DNA of 5,513 bases, taken from contig WAMH01000211.1 in assembly GCA_015522395.1 (NCBI GenBank), positions 1 through 5,513 of the forward strand, read 5' to 3'. The notes under the pieces were generated by a model. It did no database searches. It was not told where the DNA came from and worked only from the letters and a program-made list of their open reading frames with translations. The translations under genes and the position numbers were made by a program. Shown piece after piece: positions 1 to 4,698 of the stretch; position 1 is the stretch's first letter, and every line of letters starts with the position of its first letter. The DNA comes from Thermococcus sp. Its GTDB lineage: Archaea > Methanobacteriota_B > Thermococci > Thermococcales > Thermococcaceae.

Positions 1-377
1 TCGACATTGAAGCCCTCGTAAAGGCGCTGGGCGTTAAGTATGTCAAGACCGTCGACCCCTATGACCTTAGGCAGACGAGGGAGGCCATAAAAGAAGCAAT
101 GCAGATTGAAGGCCCGGCGGTCATAATAGCGAGGCGCGAGTGCGTCATTCCAGTGATAAGGCGCGGCGAGATCGGAGAGAAGCCGATAGTCGTCGAGGAC
201 AAGTGTACTGGATGCAAGGCGTGCATACTCTTAACCGGCTGCCCTGCTTTGGTCTACGACCCGGAAAAGAAGAAAGTCCACATAGACGAGCTTCTCTGCA
301 CCGGCTGCGGAGTATGCAACCAGACCTGCCCGTTCGACGCCATAAAGTTTCCGAGCGAGTTAGAGAAGGGGGCTTAG
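1..377 (+). CDS. iorA: Indolepyruvate ferredoxin oxidoreductase alpha subunit, C-terminal part
   Basis: This is the 3' end of a gene that begins before the window; the frame is open from base 3 and gives 124 residues before a TAG stop. The family enzyme oxidatively decarboxylates aryl pyruvates from aromatic amino acid breakdown to aryl-acetyl-CoA, using thiamine diphosphate and CoA and reducing ferredoxin in the cytoplasm. The fragment holds the end of the thiamine-binding part (GPAVIIARRECVIPVIRRGE) followed by a ferredoxin-like tail. Two four-cysteine sets are visible. The first, CTGCKACILLTGCP (fragment residues 68-81), is CX2CX2CX5CP. The second, CTGCGVCNQTCP (99-110), is the standard CX2CX2CX3CP. 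The wider last spacing in the first set is characteristic of IorA rather than of ordinary ferredoxins or pyruvate oxidoreductases. The gene downstream converges on it, so the partner iorB is not next to it on this side and must lie upstream or elsewhere. No T-run terminator follows the stop. Confidence 0.93.
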   Translation, partial: DIEALVKALGVKYVKTVDPYDLRQTREAIKEAMQIEGPAVIIARRECVIPVIRRGEIGEKPIVVEDKCTGCKACILLTGCPALVYDPEKKKVHIDELLCTGCGVCNQTCPFDAIKFPSELEKGA

Positions 378-381
378 CCCC

Positions 382-1065
382 TCACCCCCTCCAGGCTTCC
401 AAGACCATGTACCTCCTCACTAGCGGATTCGGGTAAAGCTCCCAGCCGATTCCATCCGTGTCCGCTTCAATCTCCCCGAAGAGACCGCCCTCCCTTGGAT
501 CGAGGCTTTCTCCATGGATTTTTCCGGGGCGGATTTCAACGCTCATGTAGCGGGGAAGGCCGACGATTGTCCTGCCGTTCTCCCTCGCGTAGTCGATAGC
601 CCATTTGGCCGTGTAGAGGCCTGAATAAATCTCCGCTACCCTCACCGGGACGCTCGACTTGCCTATGGCGATTATCTCGATGCCGCTTTCCTCCCAGAAC
701 TTCTTTGCCAGGGGCTGTAAATCCCTCGCGAGATCCTTCCAGACCTCTTTCCCGCGGTCGGTTATCGTGAGGGCATCTATCGTAGGCTCGTCGAGCTTCC
801 TGACCTCTATGCCACCTATCGTCGAGTCGAGGTGGATCACGTCCGGCCTGACCTCCCTCGCAAGTTCGACCGCGAGAAAGGCCTCATCCCTAACGGCCTG
901 CCTTCCGCTCATGTCGTAGTTGAAGGGATCGGCGTAGCGCACCCTGCTCAGCGTTGCGGTTCTGTAGGGCTTCTCAACCAGCACCGCGGCCGTTGCTATA
1001 AGTCCAACCGGCTCGTAATCCTCCGTGAGGAGAGCGCCGCCTGTATCGGCTGAAACTATTCTCAT
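382..1065 (-). CDS. DUF4152 protein, PfuExo I-like single-strand DNA 3'-5' exonuclease
   Basis: The 227-residue protein begins MRIVSADTGG and matches, as I remember it, the Pyrococcus furiosus protein PF2046 (DUF4152). That protein has an RNase H-like fold and has been described as a single-strand-specific 3'-5' exonuclease, PfuExo I. Candidate metal-binding acidic residues include D7 in the SADTGG strand and D80 in DVIHLDSTIGG; conserved blocks include GKSSVPVRVAEIYSG (135-149), SLDPREGGL (187-195) and WELYPNPLVRR (208-218). The ATG at 1065 is chosen over an in-frame ATG 15 codons upstream for two reasons: GGTGAT lies 4 nt before it, and the length then matches the family (about 229 residues). 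The stop lies 4 bp from the iorA stop, tail to tail. It is divergent from the gene at 1130 with a 64-bp gap. The family assignment is firm by pattern; activity in this organism is inferred from the homologue. Confidence 0.85.
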   Translation of the reverse strand: MRIVSADTGGALLTEDYEPVGLIATAAVLVEKPYRTATLSRVRYADPFNYDMSGRQAVRDEAFLAVELAREVRPDVIHLDSTIGGIEVRKLDEPTIDALTITDRGKEVWKDLARDLQPLAKKFWEESGIEIIAIGKSSVPVRVAEIYSGLYTAKWAIDYARENGRTIVGLPRYMSVEIRPGKIHGESLDPREGGLFGEIEADTDGIGWELYPNPLVRRYMVLEAWRG

Positions 1066-1129
1066 CGAAATCACCGTTAACGGGCAATTACCAATATACT
1101 CTGACCGCAAACTGGTTACGGTGATGTGG
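1066..1129. promoter_or_regulatory. Shared promoter region between divergent genes
   Basis: This 64-bp gap separates the DUF4152 gene from the gene at 1130. A single AT-rich stretch at 1091-1099 (ccaatatac on plus, gtatattgg on minus) is almost self-complementary. It sits about 25-30 bp from the expected transcription start on each side, so one element could serve as the TATA box in both directions. Each gene has a GGTGAT ribosome binding site: 1070-1075 on the minus strand (read as GGTGAT-TTCG-ATG) and 1120-1125 on the plus strand (GGTGAT-GTGG-TTG). The leaders would be only a few to about ten bases long. Confidence 0.5.
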
Positions 1130-1549
1130 TTGAGTGAATCCTCAAAGGTTTATGAAGCTTTGGGCGACTACGTCCACAGCCTCTGCCATTCTCAGTACCT
1201 TGGAACGGCTCGTGGAAGTGCAGTTGTCTACGGGGAGCACAGGGTTTCCCTAACGGCTGAGGGGGATCTTCCGTTCATAAGCGTTTTCTACTCTCACTGC
1301 GAGCTTGAGGTGATCTCCGTGGACGGGGAAAACGCCCTCAGTGTGAGGATGAAGCCGGAGAGCGTTTCCTACGACGGTCCAAGTGGGGCCATTGAGATAG
1401 TCTTTCCTGAGATGGACGGGGTCCTTGTTGTTACTCTCATGGGGAACAGGGGGCTTTTCAGGACGATAAAGGGTGCCGTTGAGTCCTGCGGGAAAAGACG
1501 GGGTAGGAGGGAGTTCATTTCCAGTGTTTTGGCAGAACCCGTTCCATGA
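1130..1549 (+). CDS. Hypothetical protein, 139 residues, probable TTG start
   Basis: I do not recognise this protein. From a TTG at 1130 it reads MSESSKVYEALGDYVHSLCH... for 139 residues. The start is chosen because GGTGAT (1120-1125) lies exactly 4 nt before the TTG, the same spacing seen at several other starts here. The in-frame ATG at 1124 lies inside that motif, and an ATG at 1025 would extend the gene into the divergent neighbour. There is no signal peptide or membrane segment. Residues 27-110 alternate short hydrophobic strands with turns (AVVYGEHRVSL, FISVFYSHCELEVISV, AIEIVFPEMDGVLVVTLMG), suggesting a mostly beta domain; the last 25 residues are basic (KRRGRRE). Four cysteines or histidines (H16, C19, H20, C57) are present but do not form an obvious metal motif. 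Its last 35 bp overlap the convergent gene. The frame stays open with GC-rich third positions like its neighbours, so it is probably a real gene. Confidence 0.7.
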   Translation: MSESSKVYEALGDYVHSLCHSQYLGTARGSAVVYGEHRVSLTAEGDLPFISVFYSHCELEVISVDGENALSVRMKPESVSYDGPSGAIEIVFPEMDGVLVVTLMGNRGLFRTIKGAVESCGKRRGRREFISSVLAEPVP

Positions 1550-1835
1550 GATCCTTTGTATCTGATTTCAAGGCTCTCAGGGTCTCTTCGTCCATCTCGG
1601 TCACGCCCTCGTACCTCCTGATGATGGAGTAAACCTCCCCGTATCTGGCCACGATGATCCCCATTAGTTCTTCTCCCGAGAGCAACATTCCCGAGTCCCG
1701 ATAGACGAGATAGCCGGCTATTGCACGGAGAGCGTCCATGTATGAGTCATAGGCTGCATCGAGGCGACCCTCCCTGAGCCTTCTCTCGGCCCTCTCGACA
1801 TAGGCGCGGACCTTTCCCAGGAGTTCCTCTTCCAT
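1515..1835 (-). CDS. Small charged helical protein of unknown function
   Basis: This 106-residue protein (MEEELLGKVRAYVERAERRL...) has no signal peptide or membrane segment and looks almost entirely alpha-helical. Helix 1 spans about 3-22, helix 2 about 25-48 (DAAYDSYMDALRAIAGYLVY), helix 3 about 54-75 (GEELMGIIVARYGEVYSII) and helix 4 about 82-102. The pattern of paired helices, with a REGRLDAAYDSYMDAL-type segment, resembles TPR-like or HEPN-like helical bundles, but no catalytic RX4-6H signature of HEPN nucleases is present, so I do not assign a family. The start has GGTGGG 3 nt upstream. The gene overlaps the 3' end of the gene at 1130-1549 by 35 bp tail to tail and is divergent from the AI-2E family gene with a 53-bp gap. 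No toxin or antitoxin partner is visible next to it. Confidence 0.7.
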   Translation of the reverse strand: MEEELLGKVRAYVERAERRLREGRLDAAYDSYMDALRAIAGYLVYRDSGMLLSGEELMGIIVARYGEVYSIIRRYEGVTEMDEETLRALKSDTKDLMERVLPKHWK

Positions 1836-1888
1836 CGTCCCACCGCACAGGGTTTATAAGGCGGACGTTAATAAAGCTGTCGAGGAAA
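1836..1888. promoter_or_regulatory. Divergent promoter region with two TATA-like boxes
   Basis: The 53-bp gap between the helical protein gene and the transporter gene holds two AT-rich elements. TTTATAAG at 1853-1860 is placed about 30 bp before the transporter ATG at 1889, which has GAGG at 1882-1885. TTTATTAA read on the minus strand (about 1868-1875) is about 36 bp before the minus-strand ATG at 1835. The best spacing therefore assigns each box to the gene on the far side, so the two core promoters cross over each other. This is a spacing argument only. Confidence 0.45.
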
Positions 1889-2932
1889 ATGCGCGCCGGG
1901 ACCATGGTTTGGGCGATTGCGATAGTCGCCATAGCCTACGTGGCGTGGGCCACTGTTGAACCACTCGTCACCGCGGTTTTCTTTGGGGTCATACTAGCCT
2001 ACGCCGCTTACCCGATTCACGTTAGGTTTGCGAAGAGGTGGGGTAACACCATCTCGGCCGTGTTCCTGACGGTCGTTATGGTGGGTCTTGGTGGGCTCAT
2101 AACCTTCGAACTGCTGATGATATCCATTCACGTGCTCATGTCGTTCTACAACAGTGTGGTCGACTTCTTCGACTGGCTTCTGCAGCAGCCCCTGCCCCCG
2201 GACGTCAGGGACTTTCTTCAGAGCTTCCTAGACCAGCTGGTTCCAAGGCTCTCCGCCTACATCTCAAAGGGCGCGTTCTCTCTCCCAATGTACCTCCTGC
2301 AGGTCCTGATCTTTCTTCTCACCTTCTACTACACCCTCGCCTACGCGGAGAGAATATACCACCAGATAGTCCTCTCTCTGCCCGAAAAGAATCGCGAGCT
2401 TGGGGAGGAGATACTGGAGAGCCTGAACAAAACACTGGGAGCGTTGGTGAGGGCATGGCTCGTCCTCAATTTCGTTAAGGGGATTCTCATGACCTTCGGC
2501 TTCCTGATATTTGGGGTTTCCGACCTCTACACCGCCATCGTGGCCGGCTTTCTGACGTTCCTCTTCAGCTTCATCCCCCTCTTCGAGGGCTGGATGATAT
2601 GGCTCATCGCGGCTGCTTATTTCGCCATGAACGGCGCATACCTCCACGCCATAGGAATAGCGCTCTACGGCTTCTTCTTGGTTTCTCCGATGCCGGACTA
2701 CACGATAAGGCCCATGATGGTCGCGAGGGATGCTGATCTGGACGAGACGCTCGTGTTCATCGGCATGATAGGCGGAACCTGGGCAATGGGAGTCAAAGGC
2801 CTCATAATCGGCCCGATAGTCCTCAACCTGCTCCTCGTCCTGCTGAAGGAGTGGAAGAGAAGAGTATCTAGAGAATCCTCACTCCAGCGGACTTCATCTC
2901 CCTCAAGGCCTGCTCCTCGTCCCCAGGCCTGA
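1889..2932 (+). CDS. AI-2E/PerM-family membrane transporter
   Basis: This is a 347-residue integral membrane protein of the AI-2E (PerM/TqsA, formerly UPF0118) family. Bacterial members export quorum signals or act as sodium/proton antiporters; the substrate of archaeal members is not established. About eight membrane segments are visible near 7-22, 25-45, 54-80, 130-153, 188-210, 211-233, 235-263 and 285-318, with the family's typical soluble stretch between the third and fourth (about 84-128). Family landmarks include FSFIPLFEGW (226-235), DYTIRPMMVAR (270-280) and GVKGLIIGPIVLNLL (301-315). The ATG at 1889 is preceded by GAGG with 3-nt spacing; an internal ATG at 1904 is an alternative that would barely change the first helix. 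The last 21 residues (SSLQRTSSPSRP...) are serine-, arginine- and proline-rich, lie in a 65-bp overlap with the convergent pncA gene, and look like read-through beyond the folded domain. Confidence 0.88.
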   Translation: MRAGTMVWAIAIVAIAYVAWATVEPLVTAVFFGVILAYAAYPIHVRFAKRWGNTISAVFLTVVMVGLGGLITFELLMISIHVLMSFYNSVVDFFDWLLQQPLPPDVRDFLQSFLDQLVPRLSAYISKGAFSLPMYLLQVLIFLLTFYYTLAYAERIYHQIVLSLPEKNRELGEEILESLNKTLGALVRAWLVLNFVKGILMTFGFLIFGVSDLYTAIVAGFLTFLFSFIPLFEGWMIWLIAAAYFAMNGAYLHAIGIALYGFFLVSPMPDYTIRPMMVARDADLDETLVFIGMIGGTWAMGVKGLIIGPIVLNLLLVLLKEWKRRVSRESSLQRTSSPSRPAPRPQA

Positions 2933-3404
2933 TGCCCTTAACCGCGTCGCTCAGGAGGTAGGTTTCAAAGCCGTGCTTAACCGCGTCGAGGGCTGTTGCC
3001 TTTACACAGTACTCCGTTGCCACGCCGCAGACGTAGACCCTCTTCACCCCGTTCTTCCTGAGGATTTCCGCCAAGTCAGTTCCCTCGAAGCCGGAATAGG
3101 CCTCCTTATCAGGTTCGGTCGCCTTGGAGATTATCACCGCACCAGCCGGAAGGTCAACGACGAACTCCGCTCCCGGCGTGTTTTGAACGCAGTGAGCCGG
3201 CCACGGACCGCCCTGCTCCTTGAAGCTGATGTGATTCGGAGGATGCCAGTCGCGCGTTGCCACTATCAGCGCTCCCCTCTTCCTAAACTCCTCGATGTAC
3301 TCGTTGCACCGGGGGATTATTTCGTCCCCACCCGGAACCGGGAGCGCTCCCCTAGGCATGAAATCGCGTTGCATGTCAACAACTATTAAAGCCTCCTCGG
3401 GCAT
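2868..3404 (-). CDS. pncA: Nicotinamidase
   Basis: This cytoplasmic 178-residue isochorismatase-like hydrolase converts nicotinamide to nicotinic acid and ammonia, feeding NAD salvage. It follows the well-studied Pyrococcus horikoshii enzyme almost residue for residue as I recall it. The catalytic triad is D10 (VVDMQRDF), K94 (IISKATEPDKEAYSGF) and C133 (CGVATEYC), and the metal ligands are D52, H54 (TRDWHP) and H71 (PWPAHC). All are at the numbering known for that enzyme. The start at 3404 is set by homology and by GGTGAT 3 nt upstream; the open frame continues 37 codons further, but that extension has no family support. The C-terminus ends two residues short of the Pyrococcus protein, and the last 65 bp overlap the convergent transporter gene. 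The gene follows the DUF2240-like gene on the same strand after 55 bp and may be co-transcribed with it or use its own promoter in that gap. Confidence 0.96.
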   Translation of the reverse strand: MPEEALIVVDMQRDFMPRGALPVPGGDEIIPRCNEYIEEFRKRGALIVATRDWHPPNHISFKEQGGPWPAHCVQNTPGAEFVVDLPAGAVIISKATEPDKEAYSGFEGTDLAEILRKNGVKRVYVCGVATEYCVKATALDAVKHGFETYLLSDAVKGIRPGDEEQALREMKSAGVRIL

Positions 3405-3459
3405 GGTATCACCCAAAAAGAGTTCGGTGGGGAGGTTAAAACGTTTAACGGAGAAGAGG
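3405..3459 (-). promoter_or_regulatory. pncA upstream region with inverted repeat
   Basis: This 55-bp gap lies between the DUF2240-like stop and the pncA start. It contains a perfect 6-bp inverted repeat with a 3-bp centre, GTTAAA-ACG-TTTAAC, at 3435-3449; inside it AAACGTTT (3439-3446) is itself a perfect palindrome. The element is AT-rich and lies about 31-45 bp before the pncA ATG, where a TATA box would be expected given the short leader. It may be a TATA element, a regulator site, or both. The ribosome binding site GGGTGAT lies at 3408-3414 on the minus strand. Confidence 0.4.
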
Positions 3460-3864
3460 CTAAAGCTCAAGCCTCTCCCTAAAGCGCGACATGTCAACGC
3501 CCCTGTCCATGCCAAAGAGGTAAGCCAGAACCTTCCTGTCGAGGTCGCCGTAGCGCTCGCGCATTGAGTTTACACCCTCCAAGACATCCTCGCGCTCCCA
3601 GCTGAGGGACTTCGCTATGTGCTCCACCATCTCCTCAAAGAGGTCTCCCTCGCTCTTTTCCTCCTCAAGGGCAGGCTCGTTGACAACCAGCTTTCCGTCC
3701 CGCTCGATGAGGAGGCCCTTCTCGATGGCCTCGTTCACGAACTCCTTTGCCTCCCTAACCCCCATTATCCTCAGGCTGAAGGAGAGTATCCCGACAAGCT
3801 CGCTCCTCGTGAACTCGGATGAGCCTTTGTAATCCACGGCGCGCTTCAGCGGGTGCATAGGCAT
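3460..3864 (-). CDS. DUF2240-like archaeal protein
   Basis: This 134-residue soluble protein resembles the archaeal DUF2240 family, which has no established function. The N-terminal part (about 4-65: LKRAVDYKG, FTRSELVGILSFSLRIMG, AKEFVNEAIEKGLLIERDGKLVV) reads like a winged-helix unit, with helices followed by a short beta hairpin. A charged linker follows (EEEKSEGD, 67-74), and then a second helical part with DLFEEMVEHIAKSLSWEREDV and a conserved-looking YGDLDRKVLAYLFGMDRGVDMS (105-126). A role in nucleic acid binding or regulation is only an inference from the winged-helix appearance. The first ATG (3864) has no ribosome binding site, but TATTTTA on the minus strand (3883-3889) sits about 22 bp upstream, as expected for a leaderless transcript. 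A second ATG two codons downstream is an alternative. It lies upstream of pncA and is divergent from the thioesterase gene. Confidence 0.8.
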   Translation of the reverse strand: MPMHPLKRAVDYKGSSEFTRSELVGILSFSLRIMGVREAKEFVNEAIEKGLLIERDGKLVVNEPALEEEKSEGDLFEEMVEHIAKSLSWEREDVLEGVNSMRERYGDLDRKVLAYLFGMDRGVDMSRFRERLEL

Positions 3865-3934
3865 CTAACTTTTTTAGGGCGCTAAAATAGATAAACTTTT
3901 GCCCCCAAGAGGCAAGAAAGGGCTGGTGGTCGAT
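3865..3934. promoter_or_regulatory. Divergent promoter region, DUF2240-like gene and thioesterase
   Basis: This 70-bp gap contains an AT-rich core at 3882-3900 (ctaaaatagataaac). Read on the minus strand, TATTTTA fits a leaderless start at 3864. Read on the plus strand, TAAAATA or GATAAAC sits roughly 40-50 bp before the ATG at 3935, allowing a 10-25 nt leader with GGTGGT at 3925-3930 as ribosome binding site. The same few bases could therefore serve both directions. A T-run at 3870-3875 follows the DUF2240-like start on the opposite strand and has no clear role. Confidence 0.45.
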
Positions 3935-4348
3935 ATGGAGCAGAGGACGCACAGGCTGACGAACGAGAGGCTCGTCGGGAGGCCGGTCAGGATAGAGCCT
4001 GGAAAAGCTGAGGTCGAGCTTTTAACAACGGAGGAGATGGCGGTAGATGAGTATGGATTGGTTCATGGCGGCTTCACCTTCGGTTTGGCCGATTACGCGG
4101 CGATGCTCGCGGTTAACGAGCCAACCGTCGTCCTTGGAAAGGCCGAGGTGCGCTTTCTGAAACCTGTAAAAGTCGGAGAGAAGCTCACCGCCCGGGCCAA
4201 AGTTATCGAAGACAACGGGGGTGTGGGGGACGTTCCATCCCCCCGGAGAAAGAAACTCGTTAAAGCGGAAGTTCTCAACGAGAATGGCGATAGGGTCTTC
4301 GAGGGAACCTTCCACTGCTACGTTCTTGAAAAGCACGTCCTCGAGTGA
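3935..4348 (+). CDS. Hotdog-fold acyl-CoA thioesterase (4HBT/PaaI-like)
   Basis: This 137-residue cytoplasmic protein of the hotdog thioesterase superfamily would be expected to hydrolyse an acyl- or aryl-CoA thioester; the substrate cannot be read from sequence. The signature is HGGFTFGLADYAAMLAVN (44-61), with the HGG turn at the start of the central helix and D53 where catalytic acids often sit. The strands LGKAEVRFLKPVKVGEKLTA (67-86) and VFEGTFHCYVLEK (121-133) are also typical. The ATG at 3935 is chosen over an upstream TTG at 3899 because GGTGGT lies 4 nt before it and the protein then has the usual length. One oddity is a loop of about ten residues, GGVGDVPSPR (95-104), between two core strands, where compact relatives have a short turn. 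Its DNA is very GC-rich with runs of G and C. The gene ends 49 bp before padR on the same strand. Confidence 0.88.
   Translation: MEQRTHRLTNERLVGRPVRIEPGKAEVELLTTEEMAVDEYGLVHGGFTFGLADYAAMLAVNEPTVVLGKAEVRFLKPVKVGEKLTARAKVIEDNGGVGDVPSPRRKKLVKAEVLNENGDRVFEGTFHCYVLEKHVLE
4225..4243 (+). repeat. GC-rich inverted repeat inside the thioesterase gene
   Basis: GGGGGA (4225-4230) and TCCCCC (4238-4243) form a perfect 6-bp stem with a 7-base loop, within the codons for the extra loop of the thioesterase. It is well inside the coding region and is not followed by a T-run, so it is not a terminator of a recognised kind. Confidence 0.5.
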
Positions 4349-4351
4349 GCC

Positions 4352-4361
4352 AAAATTTTTT
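4352..4361 (+). promoter_or_regulatory. TATA-like box of padR, also possible T-run terminator
   Basis: AAAATTTTTT followed by AAG starts 4 bp after the thioesterase stop and lies about 37-46 bp before the padR ATG. It is the only good TATA candidate for the padR-MFS operon. A run of six T's is also the simplest archaeal termination signal, so the same bases may end the thioesterase transcript. Both roles are inferred from position and composition. Confidence 0.5.
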
Positions 4362-4366
4362 AAGCA

Positions 4367-4400
4367 CTGATATCGCTTTTCGATATCGGTGTTCGATATG
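4367..4400 (+). promoter_or_regulatory. Candidate PadR operator: inverted and direct CGATAT repeats
   Basis: GATATCG (4369-4375) and CGATATC (4381-4387) form a perfect 7-bp inverted repeat around CTTTT, with one further outer C-G pair beyond a mismatch. A third copy, TTCGATAT (4392-4399), directly repeats TTCGATAT at 4379-4386 with a 13-bp period and runs into the start codon. The block lies between the TATA-like box and the padR ATG, where a bound repressor would block RNA polymerase. Self-repression by the encoded PadR protein is the natural inference; the sequence is not the ATGT-N8-ACAT operator known for some bacterial PadR proteins. Confidence 0.5.
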
Positions 4401-4697
4401 ATGCGCCGCGTACTGTTGGGGTTCATGGGGATTCACATCCTTCACCACGCGAGCAGGGGGGAGGTAACGGGGACCTTCATGATGGAGGAGTTGGAGAGAC
4501 ACGGTTACAGGGTCAGCCCGGGAACCATCTACCCGCTCCTCCACAAAATGGAGGAGATGGGACTGCTCAAGAGCAGGACTGAGGTTAGAAACGGCAGGCG
4601 CATGCGCCTCTACCGGGCGACACCCAAGGGCGAAGAACTCCTCACTGAAGCGAAGAAAAAGGTCCGGGAGCTGTGCAGCGAAGTTTTGGGTGATTGA
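4398..4697 (+). CDS. PadR-family winged-helix transcriptional regulator
   Basis: This 99-residue protein is a short (helical C-terminus only) member of the PadR family, usually ligand-responsive repressors of detoxification or efflux genes that bind DNA as dimers. Landmarks are the first helix RRVLLGFMGIHILHHA (3-18), MMEELERHGYRVSPGTIYPLLHKMEE (28-53) with the recognition helix at SPGTIYPLLHKM, the wing EVRNGRRMRLYRATPKGEELL (62-82), and a final dimerisation helix to residue 96. The start at 4398 is set by GGTG with a spacing matching the other starts; a GTG three codons upstream and the next ATG are alternatives. The stop is 1 nt from the start of the transporter gene, so the two are translated together. 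Repeats between promoter and start suggest it controls its own operon. Confidence 0.92.
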   Translation: MMRRVLLGFMGIHILHHASRGEVTGTFMMEELERHGYRVSPGTIYPLLHKMEEMGLLKSRTEVRNGRRMRLYRATPKGEELLTEAKKKVRELCSEVLGD

Positions 4698-4698
4698 G

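Noticed and set aside
659..1053. Plus-strand open frames opposite the DUF4152 gene
   Set aside because: They are entirely antisense to a recognised protein and show no family features.
1066..1110. A 15-residue N-terminal extension of the DUF4152 protein
   Set aside because: The ATG at 1065 has GGTGAT at the right distance and gives the family length; the extension would be translated from promoter sequence.
1515..1835. HEPN toxin of a toxin-antitoxin pair
   Set aside because: No RX4-6H motif is present and no nucleotidyltransferase-type partner is adjacent.
2973..3389. Plus-strand open frame opposite pncA
   Set aside because: It is a mirror of a gene with a full catalytic triad and has no recognisable domain.
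3405..3515. A 37-codon N-terminal extension of nicotinamidase
   Set aside because: The extension overlaps the upstream gene, has no family counterpart, and the internal ATG at 3404 has a good GGTGAT site and matches the numbering of all catalytic residues.
4225..4243. GC hairpin considered as a terminator or regulatory RNA
   Set aside because: It lies well inside the thioesterase coding frame, the frame reads through to a conserved C-terminus, and no T-run follows.
4022..4426. Long minus-strand open frames opposite the thioesterase, and others at 2264-2647, 4275-4775 and 4642-5127
   Set aside because: They lie antisense to well-identified genes, have low-complexity or unnatural compositions, and lack ribosome binding sites; they reflect GC-rich codon bias.
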